Below the pieces are notes generated by a model, which saw only the letters and a list, made by a program, of their open reading frames with translations, made no database searches and had not been told where the DNA came from. Positions 46,748 through 56,628 of a DNA stretch of 64,000 nucleotides are shown here, in pieces. Location: positions 186,001 through 250,000 of the forward strand of contig JAJJXM010000031.1 of the NCBI GenBank assembly GCA_024516155.1, given 5' to 3'. Within the stretch, counting starts at the first letter, position 1; every line of letters begins with the position of its first letter. The position numbers and the translations under genes were made by a program. Source of the DNA: Pyronema omphalodes. Its lineage: Eukaryota > Ascomycota > Pezizomycetes > Pezizales > Pyronemataceae.

Positions 46748-48859
46748 TCACCTAGGACTAACCGGCGTCCCCATAACCCTTTGCCTTTGCCTTTGCCTCT
46801 GTCTCTCCTTTTCCTTTTCCTTTTCCTTCCTTTCCCTAAATTCCCTAAATTCCCTATCTTTACATCTCCTCGATTTCACAGCTGATCTTCCAGTTCCAGG
46901 TCCAGGAGCACGGGTTGAAATAGAGCTTCGTTTTCTTGGTGTTGGTGTGCTTTCTCTATCTATGTCCATATCCATATCCAGATCCGGATCGGGATCGGAG
47001 TCTTCGGTTGGGTTGGTGGGGTTGAGGTTGGCGGGGTTGAGGTTGGAGTTGGTGGGGTTGACTGCGTAAACTGCGTAAACTGGATCGTCTGCGTCTGCTT
47101 CGCCAACTTCGCCGACTTTGCCGACTTTGCCGACTTCACCGACTTCACCGACTTCGTCGACTTCGCCGACTTCGCTGACTTCGTCGACTTCATCTCCTGC
47201 GTCTCCTGCGTCGACTGCGTCTCCTTCACCAACTTCGCCGACTTCGCCGACTTCGCCGACTTCGTCAAGTTCAATAGTACTATCCCTCTCCCTAATCCTC
47301 AAATTCTGATCAACGACATAACCCGCAATAGCCGCAGACATGATATGTTGTCTTTCCCTAGCAGCTCTAGCACCCGAGCTCATAACGGATGAGTTTAGAG
47401 AGTTGATTAATCCCTGAGAATTTTTTGATGGGGGTGGGGTATGGACTGGTAGTTGTGTCAAGTCTGGGGTTAATGATGCTGTTGGGTTATTGTTATTGTT
47501 ATTGTTATAGTTATTGTTATAGTTATGGTTATGATTTTGGCTATGATGGTGATACTGTAGTAGTGGTGGTGGTGGTGCTGGTGGCGGTTGATGTGGATGT
47601 GGATGTTGATGTGGATGCGGATGGGGATGGTTTAACATCCGTCGAAGCTCCCGGTTTTCGGCCAGGGCTTTTTTTAGTTTGCGTTTTAGATGTGAGGTTT
47701 CTGTGGTGTCATTTCGGGATACTCGGACTGTCTTGTGTCCCACGGGGAGACCGCTGTTCATGGCACCTCCAGATTCCCCGAGCTCCCCCGCTGCTCTTCT
47801 ACCTCTGGAAATTCGTTGTCTGGCATCCCTGGAATCCCTAGCATCCCTAGCATCCCTAGCATCCCTAGCATCTCTAGCATCCCGAAGATTCTTTAAACTC
47901 CTCTCCGCCGTTCCCCTTCCCGGAGAACTTGTCTGAGCTCTCCCCCGCAATACCCGTAGTTGAGCCCCTGCAATATCCTCCTCCACATTCAACCTTGCCC
48001 GTAACTCTGCTAGATCAAGTTGTAGAAAATGCTGCAGTAACCGTTGGTGAGAGGTGAGGGTTTGTAGATGGGATATTAGTGCTTGAGCTTGGGTTAATGA
48101 GTCTGCTAATATGGCTGGTGAGGCGGTGGATATGACGGCGGCGGGGAGAGGGGTGTAGACGGGTGTCGACGGGGGAATGGTTGATGTCGCCGGGTATGAA
48201 GAGCTGTACCCCGACGTAAAGGAATTCGAGGTCGATAACGAGGGTATGGTAGATGTGAAGGAGGACTCGGCGCTTAGTGATGGTATCGTGGAGGAAAATG
48301 AAGACTCGGCGCGTAGTGATGATGGTAGAGTTGAGGCGAATGAGGAAGCCGCGCTCATGGGTGGAGGGAACGAATGTTGTGAGGGGATGGTAGGGTGTTG
48401 TTGTTGTTGCTGCTGCTGCTGTTGCGGTTGCTGTTGCGGCATAATAGGAAATGACGTAGTCGTAGTTGGTGTGATCATCGTTGTGGTCGTCGTGTGAGAT
48501 TTATGATCAAACGATAAAGTTCGATCTAGCGCTGTCCTCGGCGCCCCAGGCTGGGGTAATAGCGGTGATAGTTTCCTACGTGTCGGCTGAGAAGCTACTG
48601 GCGACCTTGCACGTTTATGCGGCGACCTCGGCGATAAATGTGTCGAGCGGGGTTTTGTCTGTTGTGCGGTGGTGGTGGTGGTGGCGGTGGACATTGTAGC
48701 TGCTGGTGGGGTGCGCGGAAGAAGGTTCAGGCGGGGATCGGTCGCTTGTGTTTGCGTTGTCGTAGTATCGCCTGTTGGTGGTGGTGGTCGTGGTTGTGCT
48801 GGTGGTGGTGGTGGTGGTGCTGTTTCTGTTGCCCTTGGTGCCCTTGCTGCTGCGCTCAT
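46748..48859 (-). CDS. Low-complexity protein with coding minisatellites, unknown function (703 aa)
   Basis: One intronless frame with a good start (AAACC before ATG). In order: Pro/Thr/Gln-rich N-terminus with poly-Gln (about 145-155); Ser/Thr-rich tandem motifs (SSLRAESSFSSTIPS, then SAESSFTSTIPSLS); a helical, non-repetitive stretch around 260-320 (SLTQAQALISHLQTLTSHQR and NVEEDIAGAQLRVLRGRA) that looks like the only folded part; a DAR tandem block; a basic helix (SHLKRKLKKALAENRELRRM) resembling a short coiled coil; His/Asn-rich runs; a GEV/DEV acidic tandem block (about 540-600); and a basic C-terminus with KEKEKERQRQRQRQR. The DAR and GEV blocks are 9-bp arrays at DNA level. I recognise no domain. 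A chromatin or RNA-binding role would be speculation. Confidence 0.62.
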   Translation of the reverse strand: MSAAARAPRATETAPPPPPPAQPRPPPPTGDTTTTQTQATDPRLNLLPRTPPAATMSTATTTTTAQQTKPRSTHLSPRSPHKRARSPVASQPTRRKLSPLLPQPGAPRTALDRTLSFDHKSHTTTTTMITPTTTTSFPIMPQQQPQQQQQQQQQHPTIPSQHSFPPPMSAASSFASTLPSSLRAESSFSSTIPSLSAESSFTSTIPSLSTSNSFTSGYSSSYPATSTIPPSTPVYTPLPAAVISTASPAILADSLTQAQALISHLQTLTSHQRLLQHFLQLDLAELRARLNVEEDIAGAQLRVLRGRAQTSSPGRGTAERSLKNLRDARDARDARDARDARDSRDARQRISRGRRAAGELGESGGAMNSGLPVGHKTVRVSRNDTTETSHLKRKLKKALAENRELRRMLNHPHPHPHQHPHPHQPPPAPPPPLLQYHHHSQNHNHNYNNNYNNNNNNNPTASLTPDLTQLPVHTPPPSKNSQGLINSLNSSVMSSGARAARERQHIMSAAIAGYVVDQNLRIRERDSTIELDEVGEVGEVGEVGEGDAVDAGDAGDEVDEVSEVGEVDEVGEVGEVGKVGKVGEVGEADADDPVYAVYAVNPTNSNLNPANLNPTNPTEDSDPDPDLDMDMDIDRESTPTPRKRSSISTRAPGPGTGRSAVKSRRCKDREFREFRERKEKEKEKERQRQRQRQRVMGTPVSPR
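47098..47275. repeat. Coding minisatellite, 9-bp unit TTCGCCGAC
   Basis: Degenerate 9-bp array inside the minus-strand gene, encoding the Gly/Asp-Glu-Val tandem block. Variants include TTCGTCGAC, TTTGCCGAC, TTCACCGAC and TCTCCTGCG. Confidence 0.9.
47826..47882. repeat. Coding minisatellite, 9-bp unit ATCCCTAGC
   Basis: About six copies inside the minus-strand gene, encoding the Asp-Ala-Arg tandem block. Confidence 0.9.
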
Positions 48860-50330
48860 GGTTTATGGGAGAGGAGAGTTTGGCGGACGGAGCTCTCTCT
48901 GTCTTTTCTCTCTGGGGAAGCTCGTAACGTGGGGGACTGGTCACTGTGTGAGAGTTGGGGGCGATTTGTGCACCTCTCCTCTCGTCTGGCAAACTACAGT
49001 GTATCGAGCGGCGCGGACTGTGTCGAGTTGACTTTGTCGACTTTTGTCAGACTTTTTGTCTTGTCTCACTTTGTCGCACTTTGTCTGTCGCACTTGGTTG
49101 AGGCTCGTCGCACACCAAATGGTTTTATTTTATCGGCGATCTTTTGATTTTCGTTTTCCCCGCCCGCCAGTCTTTGTATCGTTTCTGCTTTGGAGGTCTG
49201 TGATCTGGTATGTACGTACATGTATGCTGTGTGCTGTATGTATGACCGTAAACAAGAAGGCTGGACGCTAAACCCGCTTATTCAGGTTACAATAGGATTG
49301 TCTCTACTCCTGGTTCATTTCGCATAGCAACGCGCGTTGCTGGGGAGTTTCTGTGGAGTTGTGTGCGGAGTGTTTATGTTGCGTCCGTCCGTTGTGTTGT
49401 TGTGGTTGGACTGATGCGTTGCGTTGCGTTGTTGTTGCACTGATGGTTGGTTGCATCATGCGACAGTTCGACAGTTCGACAGTTGGACAGTTTTCCCGGC
49501 GATGAGATGAGCTTTTTGGACAAGGCTGTTGAAAGCAGGCTGCCGTTGTTGATTGATTAATTGTGTGTATTTTATTTTAGGCTTTTCGTGGTACCGTAAA
49601 GAAAAAGGTCCATAATTTGCATGATTCTAACTGTAAGGGATATCGATTTTTTTTAACTAGACTCTATATATATAAAGCGCTACCATGGAATTGAAAAGGG
49701 ATGGACCGTGGATGAGAGAGAGGAAGAAAGAAGAAATGTCTAAAACTAAATGGATTATTTACCTATTTACCATACACACAGACAATCCCCTCACTGCTAC
49801 TGCTGCTGCTGTAGTATCCACAAGTATCCATCAAATATCAATTCCCCCCTCTCGTAAGGCACTCACTCGTTCACCCACTCACCCACTCCCCCACTCACTC
49901 CCTCACCCACTCACCCACTCCCCCGCTCACTCTTCATTCCCGAGTGACACCCAGTGCCGTCACCAAAATTACTCAAAAACTCTAATCGCCGTCTCCCTTC
50001 TCGCCTGTCCACTCAACGGACGCAGAGCGCCTTGACAGGGGTAAGGGGCTTCCTCCTCATTTAGCGGTTCTCCCCTGCTTCTACCGTCTTAGTCTGTCTA
50101 TGTATGTATATGCAGGGGTTATCAATCCCGTACAAAAACTCGGCTGCAGGCACCACATTGACCAAGGGAGAGCTTTCTGCGCCGCTGCATAAGGGGAAGG
50201 TTCCTATTCATTCGTCTTGCTGCATCACGCGAACTAGATTATATCGTCTTCCATCAGGAACAACTGTCAATACAAGCTACTTTCCATTGTCGTTCTTTCA
50301 ATCTTCACCACAACACCACCACCACCAGCA
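48860..50330. other. Spacer between the low-complexity gene and LRRC40 homologue
   Basis: About 1.5 kb with divergent promoters. It contains short CACTCACC-type repeats (49861-49931) and GTTGCGTTGC-rich sequence near 49420. The last 230 bp are probably the LRRC40 5' leader (CAACACCACCACCACC before the start). No gene seen. Confidence 0.45.
49861..49931. repeat. Short tandem repeat CACTCACC-type
   Basis: Degenerate 8- to 12-bp units (CACTCACC, CACTCCCC) in the spacer. Confidence 0.75.
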
Positions 50331-53300
50331 ATGTCCCCTCACGATGATGATCAAGAAGAGTCCAGCGCTGTCGTTCCAGAGGATATCGAACTTCCGCTAT
50401 CACCACCACCACAAACACGTCCAGCTCCCTTGAAAATTCCGAAACCTTCGCGACTCCCTGTTCCTAGAAAGGTCTCGAGTCCTCTTCCTAGTCCAACAAC
50501 CCCAGGATTGAGATCACAACCTTCAAGAGATCGACTCAGTTCCAATGGAGACGGTAAGAACATCCAGGATTCTATACACCACACCATTTCCAGGAAGCCT
50601 TCAAAATTAAGACTCGTCGAGGGAGTGGACCCGGAGGATGCCCAAGGAGACGATGGGGGTATGATTTACTCTGTTTGAGCTGCTGTGTTTTTGTTTATCA
50701 GAGGCTTCGGAATGGCTGCTCAACGTCGGCAGCTACACCTCATCTCATACTTTACCAACATTGGGATCCCGAAGCTAACAACTCCTTTTCCAGACTCGTA
50801 CAGCCATGGAACCGCCAGTTCTCTCGCCAAATCTACCCCTCGCAAGAAGGCTTCTGCCCTCTCCCTCTCCGGCGGCGCATCTCCCGCAATCAGACCTACA
50901 GGATCTCCCGCTCCGTCGCCGGCCCTTAAACCCCGCGCATCTTCGAGTCAACTCCCCAGCAAACCTTCTATAAACACACGCAAATCCTCGAGCACCCTTC
51001 TAGCTTCCTCTCCTCTACAATCTCCCATGTCCTCTCCCCGTGTTGGCAACCGTCGCACCTCTGACATCTACTCTGCTGGCTCTCCATCTCTGCAGCGAAA
51101 ACCCTCTGGCGCGTCGTTGAAACAACCTACACCTACTATTAATAAACGTCAGTCTTTGCAGCAGTTGTCGTCAAGAGCCAGTCCGGCTTTGGGCGCTGCC
51201 GCAGACTCGGCTAGTGCGTTAAGGAGGTTGTCTTCCTCTACGCTACCGGCGCTTCCCAAGGTTACTGTACCGCCGCCTAAACCAGCGGCTCGCGCTCCGG
51301 CAAAGAAAGCAGCTCCTAAAGCACCGAGGCCAGACTCTGTGGCATCTTCCGCCGACCTAGAATCGCCGGCAAAGAAGCAATCGCTGAGGGATACCATTCG
51401 GCAGGCGAGGGCGGCGAAGCAGAGGGCGGATTCGGTAATGGGTGGAGACACCCCGGTTTCGGCGCATGACTCCTTTGACTTTAATACGGAGGATCCGTTC
51501 AACCAGAATTTTGGAGTTGGTGGAATGGTGAAGGTTTTGCAGCAGAGAATAAAGTCCGCGAGGACTGATGGAAGGTTAAATATTTCTGCTCTTGAATTAG
51601 CAGAAATACCACAGGCGGTGTGGAAGATGTACGACACAACTGAGGAGGAATTAAACGATGACGGCGATGGGCCAAAGTGGTATGAGAATGTGGATTTGAC
51701 CAAGATTATTGCCGCGGATAATGAGATTACCGAAATTGGAGAGATGTTGGCGACGGTTTTTGGCGGGTTGAGCTCTATTGATGTAAGTTGTGGTGATTTC
51801 CTATGAAGCGACGACACTAACATGGATGATACTAGATTCACAACAACAACCTCACCTCCCTTCCTAGTAATCTGTCTCTATTATCGGAGCTCACACACCT
51901 GAACCTCTCCGGTAACAAGCTCACAAACTCGGCCCTTGAAGTTCTCTTCAGCATTCCCACCTTGAAAGATCTTAAGCTTAGCAAGAACCTTCTCACTGAT
52001 GACTTGTCTGAGCAAATCTCACAACTCACATCCCTCGAATCACTTGATCTCCACGAAAACAAACTTACAAGCCTTCCATCCTCCATCAGCTCCTGCACTC
52101 ACCTTCGTCACCTCGACCTCTCCCACAACTGCATCTCCTCTTTACCGCTAGCAGAATTGAGCTCTTGCCCCATTAGTGATCTCGATGTCTCCCACAACAA
52201 GCTCTCCGGCACCTTCCTCCCGGAGAATGTCAACTCTCTTCCCCATTTGGCGGAACTCAACATCAGCGCCAACCAAATCACTCTATTCTCCGCCGCGACT
52301 ATTGTCCTGCCGCAGTTGAAGCAGCTGTTGGCCAACAACAACCAGCTCTCTGAAATTCCTGAAGTTACGGGATGGGTCGAGCTTTTGGTTTTGCTTGTAG
52401 ACCAGAACAAGGTTTCCTCGCTACCAGAGTCATTATTCGGACTTAAGAAGTTGAGAACATTGGATTTCTCCGGAAATGGAGTAAAGATAATTGATCCCAG
52501 ACTTGGAGCCATGGACAGCTTGGAGGTTATCAATTTCCAGGGTAATCCTTTGGTTGACCGCAAGCTCGCTGGTATGCATGCCACCGACTTGAAGAAGACT
52601 TTGTCTCAGAGGTTGGCACCGGAGATTGTTGTCGATGCAGCAGACGATGGGGAGGTTGTAATTGGAGGAGACGAGGTACAAGAGGTTGCTTCAAAAGCGA
52701 TAGAGGTAGGAAGGGGCGGAGTCCTTGATTTGGCCAACAAGAACCTTACCACTCTTGATGGCGATTTGTTGGACAACCTTGTCGGCTCACCATACACAAT
52801 CCTTCTCGCACACAACTCCCTTACTGTTTTCCCTACTATTGTTGATCGGTTCGCATCGTTGTCTTCTCTCGATTTATCATCGAACCGCCTTGTTGCGGAT
52901 TACCTCACAGCCAAGGTTATGCTCCGCTCTCTCGAAACTCTCAACTTTCACAACACCGGTTTGGCCTCCCTCTCCCCACTCTTCCAATACCTTGAGGCTC
53001 CCAAGCTCCAGACTCTCGACATTTCAGCCAACCGTATTCCTTCCATCGAGGGATTGAGGCAGGCATTCCCTAACTTGTTGCATCTACATGCGGCAAACAA
53101 CTGTGTGGAGGAGATTCCGATCGAGTCGGTCGATGGAATCCGGGTACTAGATCTTACCGGAAACTCAATCGGCAGTCTACCACCCCGTTTAGCGACTTGC
53201 GAGGGCCTCAGAGAATTGAGAGTACAGGGAAATTTGTTCAGAGGTAAGCTTCCTTTTCCGTATGTTTTCGAGTGTGATTCGCAATTCCATTTTCCTTCTT

Positions 53301-54413
53301 CACAGCACCTGATACCCGACGACTCTCTTTCTTCCTTACCCTACAGCTCGTTGGATCGTGTGTTGAACTCTGGGGAAGGGGCCTTCGAGTATCAATTTCC
53401 CAAGGGACTGGTCTGTGATGTAGTCAGCGAGATTCCGAGTGAGCTCGTTTCTGATACTCTTAAAGACTCTCAATGCGGGTTATCCAGCGATGCCTCATGT
53501 GGGCCGCCTCTTAGGAAATTCCGGCCTGAGATATCCATTGAGATTGTTGTCGAGACTTCCAACGGGGCCGATGGCGAACTCGATAGTGGACTTGGTGCTG
53601 AGCTTCCAACTTTGCTTCTCACCGGAGCCGAGGAAGAGGATGGTCATGAGATTTTTGTTGATTCTCCTGATGATATCCCTTTTGAACATCATCACTATGG
53701 TTCCGATGGTTCCGATGATTCTAGTGAATTTGAGGAACATCCCTCAGGACTTCTTCCTCTTTTGCTTCTGAGTGATACCGAGGGTGGATTTCCCTCTGAG
53801 ATCCTTGTTGATTCCCCAAACACCCCTGACTCTCCGGATGGCTATGTATTCGATTATGGATCCAAGGTACCGGATATGTCTAGTGGATTTGCGAATCATC
53901 CCCCCATTGAGGTTCCCAGTGGAAGTGAGGTGGCCCAGGAAGTTTCCCATGAATCATCACAGTCTCGTCAATCCCTTGGTCGAGCACCATCGGGTCTATC
54001 CATAAACCTACAAGAGCATCCTCTTCAGGTTGATGAAGCGGACTACGACTCCCAATCTGAAGGTCCGTCAGATATTCCTGAAGAAGTCTGTTGGTACCAT
54101 CGATGGGAAGATCCTGCCATATCACCTTTTCCATCTTTTTCGTCCTCGTCGTTTTCATCACATCCAGCTTCATATTCATCGTCTTCATATTCTCATTCTC
54201 ATTCTGATTCTCATCCATCACACCCACCACCACAACCTCTATCCCCAGGAATAGCAACTATATCAATGGGACTACAACTAACAAAAGCTTCTTTTAGTAC
54301 CGAGATGGCAGGTCTTGGAAAAGGGAACAGATGCTGTCATGGCTTGGCTAAGAGACCGGTTACCAGCGGAGGGCCAGTCGGGAACGGACTTCGAAGAGGA
54401 ATCGGAGAACTGA
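50331..54413 (+). CDS. Leucine-rich-repeat protein, LRRC40 homologue (four exons, 946 aa)
   Basis: Exons 50331-50658, 50794-51782, 51836-53243, 54298-54413. The N-terminal 360 residues are a Ser/Pro/Lys-rich disordered extension (PLKIPKPSRLPVPRK). LRRs run from about residue 380 to 890 with the LxxLxLSxNxL pattern (LTHLNLSGNKL, LESLDLHENKL, LRTLDFSGNGV, VLDLANKNLTTLDG). The last exon restores the LRRC40-type end: QGNLFR joined to VPRWQVLEKGTDAVMAWLRD, matching the GNPFR..LxKGTxAxLxYLRDR end of animal LRRC40. This supports splicing of the 1054-nt intron 53244-54297 (donor GTAAGC, branch AACTAAC, acceptor TTTTAG). The role is probably protein-binding scaffolding; cellular function is not established. 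Intron 1 (135 nt) contains an open alternative stretch. Retaining intron 3 would give a 1311-residue product ending at 54454. Confidence 0.88.
53244..54297 (+). other. 1054-nt intron fully open in the upstream frame (possible alternative exon)
   Basis: The intron of the LRRC40 homologue keeps the reading frame of the preceding exon for all of its 351 codons and beyond, to a stop at 54452-54454. The encoded segment is acidic and Ser/Pro/Asp-rich and includes two diverged copies of a module of about 50 residues (53599-53746 and 53751-53904) sharing HEIFVDSP/SEILVDSP, YGS and SS-x-F-x2-HP landmarks. It ends in a Ser/His/Pro-rich stretch. A chance stop-free run of this length is very unlikely. 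Either intron retention yields a second isoform, or recently coding sequence has become intronic. Confidence 0.7.
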
Positions 54414-54425
54414 CTGTATGGCACC

Positions 54426-55121
54426 ATGAAGGCGGCTGGGGGAGTATTGACTGACGGGTTGCTAAAGGAATTGTTGATTGCGCATGATGATGCTGCGGAG
54501 GCGGGGGCGGGGGCGGGGGCGGGGGCGGTGGTGGTGGTGGTTACGGAGGCGGAGGAGGAGGAGGCGGAGGAGGAGGAGGCGGAGGAGGAGGCGGAGGCAG
54601 AGGTGGGAGATGAAACTGAAACTGAAACTGAAGAAACTGAAACTGAATTAACGCCAATGGTGGATATGGTGGATATGGATATGGATCTCGATGACGTGAT
54701 GAGAGGGGATGAGGACGTGGCGGCGGCAAGTAGCCGGAAAGGCCAGAGAAGCCGGAGAAGTCTACAAAGTCTGCAAAGTTTACAAACGCAACAGAGTATT
54801 CAAAACCCGCACAGTCCACACAGTCCACACAGCCCGCAGAATACAACCCGAAACCGAAACCAAAACCGAAACCGAAACAGAAAAGCAAGCACCCATAGCA
54901 CCCACACCCACACCCACAACCCCCACACCCACAGCCACACCCAAAGCACCCACACCCACAACCACACCCACAACACAAAAATAAAAATAAACAGAAACAG
55001 AAAAGCAAGCCTAGTAAACGTCCAAAGAATCATGTTAAGATCACAGTCTAGGGGTGCCTTTCGGATCTTGGTGTTGTTGATTACTGCTGTTGTTGTGGGC
55101 GTGCTTTTGGGGCTTGCTTAA
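54426..55121 (+). CDS. Possible low-complexity tail-anchored protein (231 aa), hypothetical
   Basis: Open frame starting 13 nt after the LRRC40 stop and overlapping the end of its retained-intron frame. In order: MKAAGGVLTDGLLKELLIAHDD, then Gly/Ala-, Val- and Glu-rich repeats, Thr-Glu repeats, Asp/Met, Ser-Leu-Gln and Pro-His-Ser repeats, Asn-Arg repeats, a His-Thr block, and a final hydrophobic helix (ILVLLITAVVVGVLLGLA) after basic residues, as in tail-anchored membrane proteins. Most of it is built from short tandem repeats, so the frame may be accidental and part of the LRRC40 3' region. The hydrophobic end is the only argument for a gene. Confidence 0.3.
   Translation: MKAAGGVLTDGLLKELLIAHDDAAEAGAGAGAGAVVVVVTEAEEEEAEEEEAEEEAEAEVGDETETETEETETELTPMVDMVDMDMDLDDVMRGDEDVAAASSRKGQRSRRSLQSLQSLQTQQSIQNPHSPHSPHSPQNTTRNRNQNRNRNRKASTHSTHTHTHNPHTHSHTQSTHTHNHTHNTKIKINRNRKASLVNVQRIMLRSQSRGAFRILVLLITAVVVGVLLGLA
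54503..54605. repeat. GC-rich short tandem repeats (GGGGGC, GGCGGA, GGAGGA units)
   Basis: Succession of 3- to 6-bp G-rich repeats with G-quadruplex potential on the plus strand. Confidence 0.85.
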
Positions 55122-55126
55122 TGGGC

Positions 55127-55143
55127 GGGGGGGGGGGGGGGGG
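55127..55143. repeat. Poly-G tract, 17 nt
   Basis: Uninterrupted G run on the plus strand. Confidence 0.9.
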
Positions 55144-55341
55144 CAAGGGGGATGGGGGGTTACTGGGCGGGATGGGATGGGGGAGTTGCGGTTAATGTTT
55201 AGATGTGGGGGAGAATGGGGTTTTCTTGCTGATGTTTTGTTGCTGCTGTTTTGTTGCTGCTGTTTTCTTGCTGCTGCTGCTTTCTTGCTGCTGTTTTTTG
55301 GTTTTGTTGCTGTTTTTTTTATGTCTTTTGGTTTTGTTTCT

Positions 55342-55394
55342 GACTGGTTTTTTGACTGGTTTTTTGACTGGTTTTTTGACTGGTTTTTTAACTG
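55342..55394. repeat. Tandem repeat, 12-bp unit GACTGGTTTTTT
   Basis: About four and a half copies. Confidence 0.9.
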
Positions 55395-55796
55395 TTTTTT
55401 TATTTTTTACGTCTTCTTCTGCTTCTTTTGACTGCCTCTTTTGACCGCCTCTTTTTCTGTTTTTGACTGGTTTTTTTTTTTTTTTTTTTATTTTATTTTT
55501 ATTTTTGGAAGCATGAAAGCTTGAGAACTGATAAATTAATTTTTTTTTATTGTTATTATTGTTGTTATTACTGTTATTACTGTTATTACTGTAGATGGTA
55601 GATGGTAGATGAAATGTATGTAAGATGGGGATGGAGGACGGGGACGGGGATGATGGGGATGCAAGATGGGGACGGGGATGATGGATGGGGATGAGGATGA
55701 TGGATGATTGTTATTTAGTAATTAAAAACTAATTGAAGATTGGAACTAAGTTGGAGCTAAATTGAAGATTTGAAGATTTGAAGTGAAGATGGAATT

Positions 55797-55945
55797 TACA
55801 TGGTGAATATGGTGAATATGGTGAATATGATATGGTGAATATGATATGGTGAATATGATATGGTGAATATGGTGAATATGGTGAAGTGATAGATATGGTG
55901 AATATGGTGAATATGGTGAATATGGTGAATATGGTGAATATGGTG
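55797..55945. repeat. Minisatellite, 9-bp unit ATGGTGAAT
   Basis: About 15 copies with short ATG/ATATG insertions in the middle (GAATATGAT variants). Confidence 0.92.
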
Positions 55946-56147
55946 GAGTATGAAAAAAAAACTGATTATATATATATATCATATATATCGTCTGTTATAT
56001 CTATATATCTATATATCTACCTATCATCTGTTATATCTACCTAAATATCGTCTGTTATATCTATCATATCTATCTAAATATCATCTATATCATCTATATC
56101 ATATCATCTGTTATATCATATCTCCCGCACCTCCATGATCATATCAC

Positions 56148-56215
56148 ATCACATCATATCATATCATATCATATCATATCATATCATATCATATCATATC
56201 ATATCACATCACATC
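56148..56215. repeat. Pentanucleotide repeat ATCAT
   Basis: About 13 copies, bounded on both sides by ATCAC units. Confidence 0.92.
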
Positions 56216-56386
56216 AACCTTAACCTTAACTGTGTCCAGAGTGAGTGGGTGAGTGGGTGAGTGGGTTAGTGACGAGCCCTGATTGTGGATTAGGTACCGG
56301 AGCCTTAGGAGTTTGGAGAGATTTATAGTTGGTGTGCATGGTGGATGGTGGATGGTGGATGGTATGGATGGTATGGAAGCTGGAAA

Positions 56387-56402
56387 GGGGGGGGGGGGGG
56401 GG
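56387..56402. repeat. Poly-G tract, 16 nt
   Basis: Uninterrupted G run next to the GGGATTTG array. Confidence 0.9.
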
Positions 56403-56418
56403 TTGTAGGAGGTGGGAT

Positions 56419-56628
56419 TGGGGATTTGGGGATTTGGGGATTTGGGGATTTGGGGATTTGGGGATTTGGGGATTTGGGGATTTGGGGATTTGGGGATTTG
56501 GGGATTTGGGGATTTGGGGATTTGGGGATTTGGGGATTTGGGGATTTGGGGATTTGGGGATTTGGGGATTTGGGGATTTGGGGATTTGGGGATTTGGGGA
56601 TTTGGGGATTTGGGGATTTGGGGATTTT
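56419..56628. repeat. Minisatellite, 8-bp unit GGGATTTG
   Basis: About 26 perfect copies. The plus strand has regularly spaced G4 blocks (GGGG every 8 nt across unit joins), so it could fold as a G-quadruplex. It is not the TTAGGG telomere unit. Confidence 0.97.

Noticed and set aside
46748..48859. 703-residue frame dismissed wholly as repeat artefact
   Set aside because: This dismissal was itself rejected: the unique helical stretches, good start context and GC-rich codon pattern outside the repeats favour a real gene, though confidence is moderate.
51962..54454. A single 830-codon LRR frame taken as the C-terminal half of the protein
   Set aside because: As the main product it would lose the conserved LRRC40 tail; it is kept only as a possible intron-retained isoform.
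56419..56628. Telomere-like G-rich repeat
   Set aside because: The unit is GGGATTTG, not TTAGGG or a known fungal telomere unit, it is interstitial, and housekeeping genes follow.
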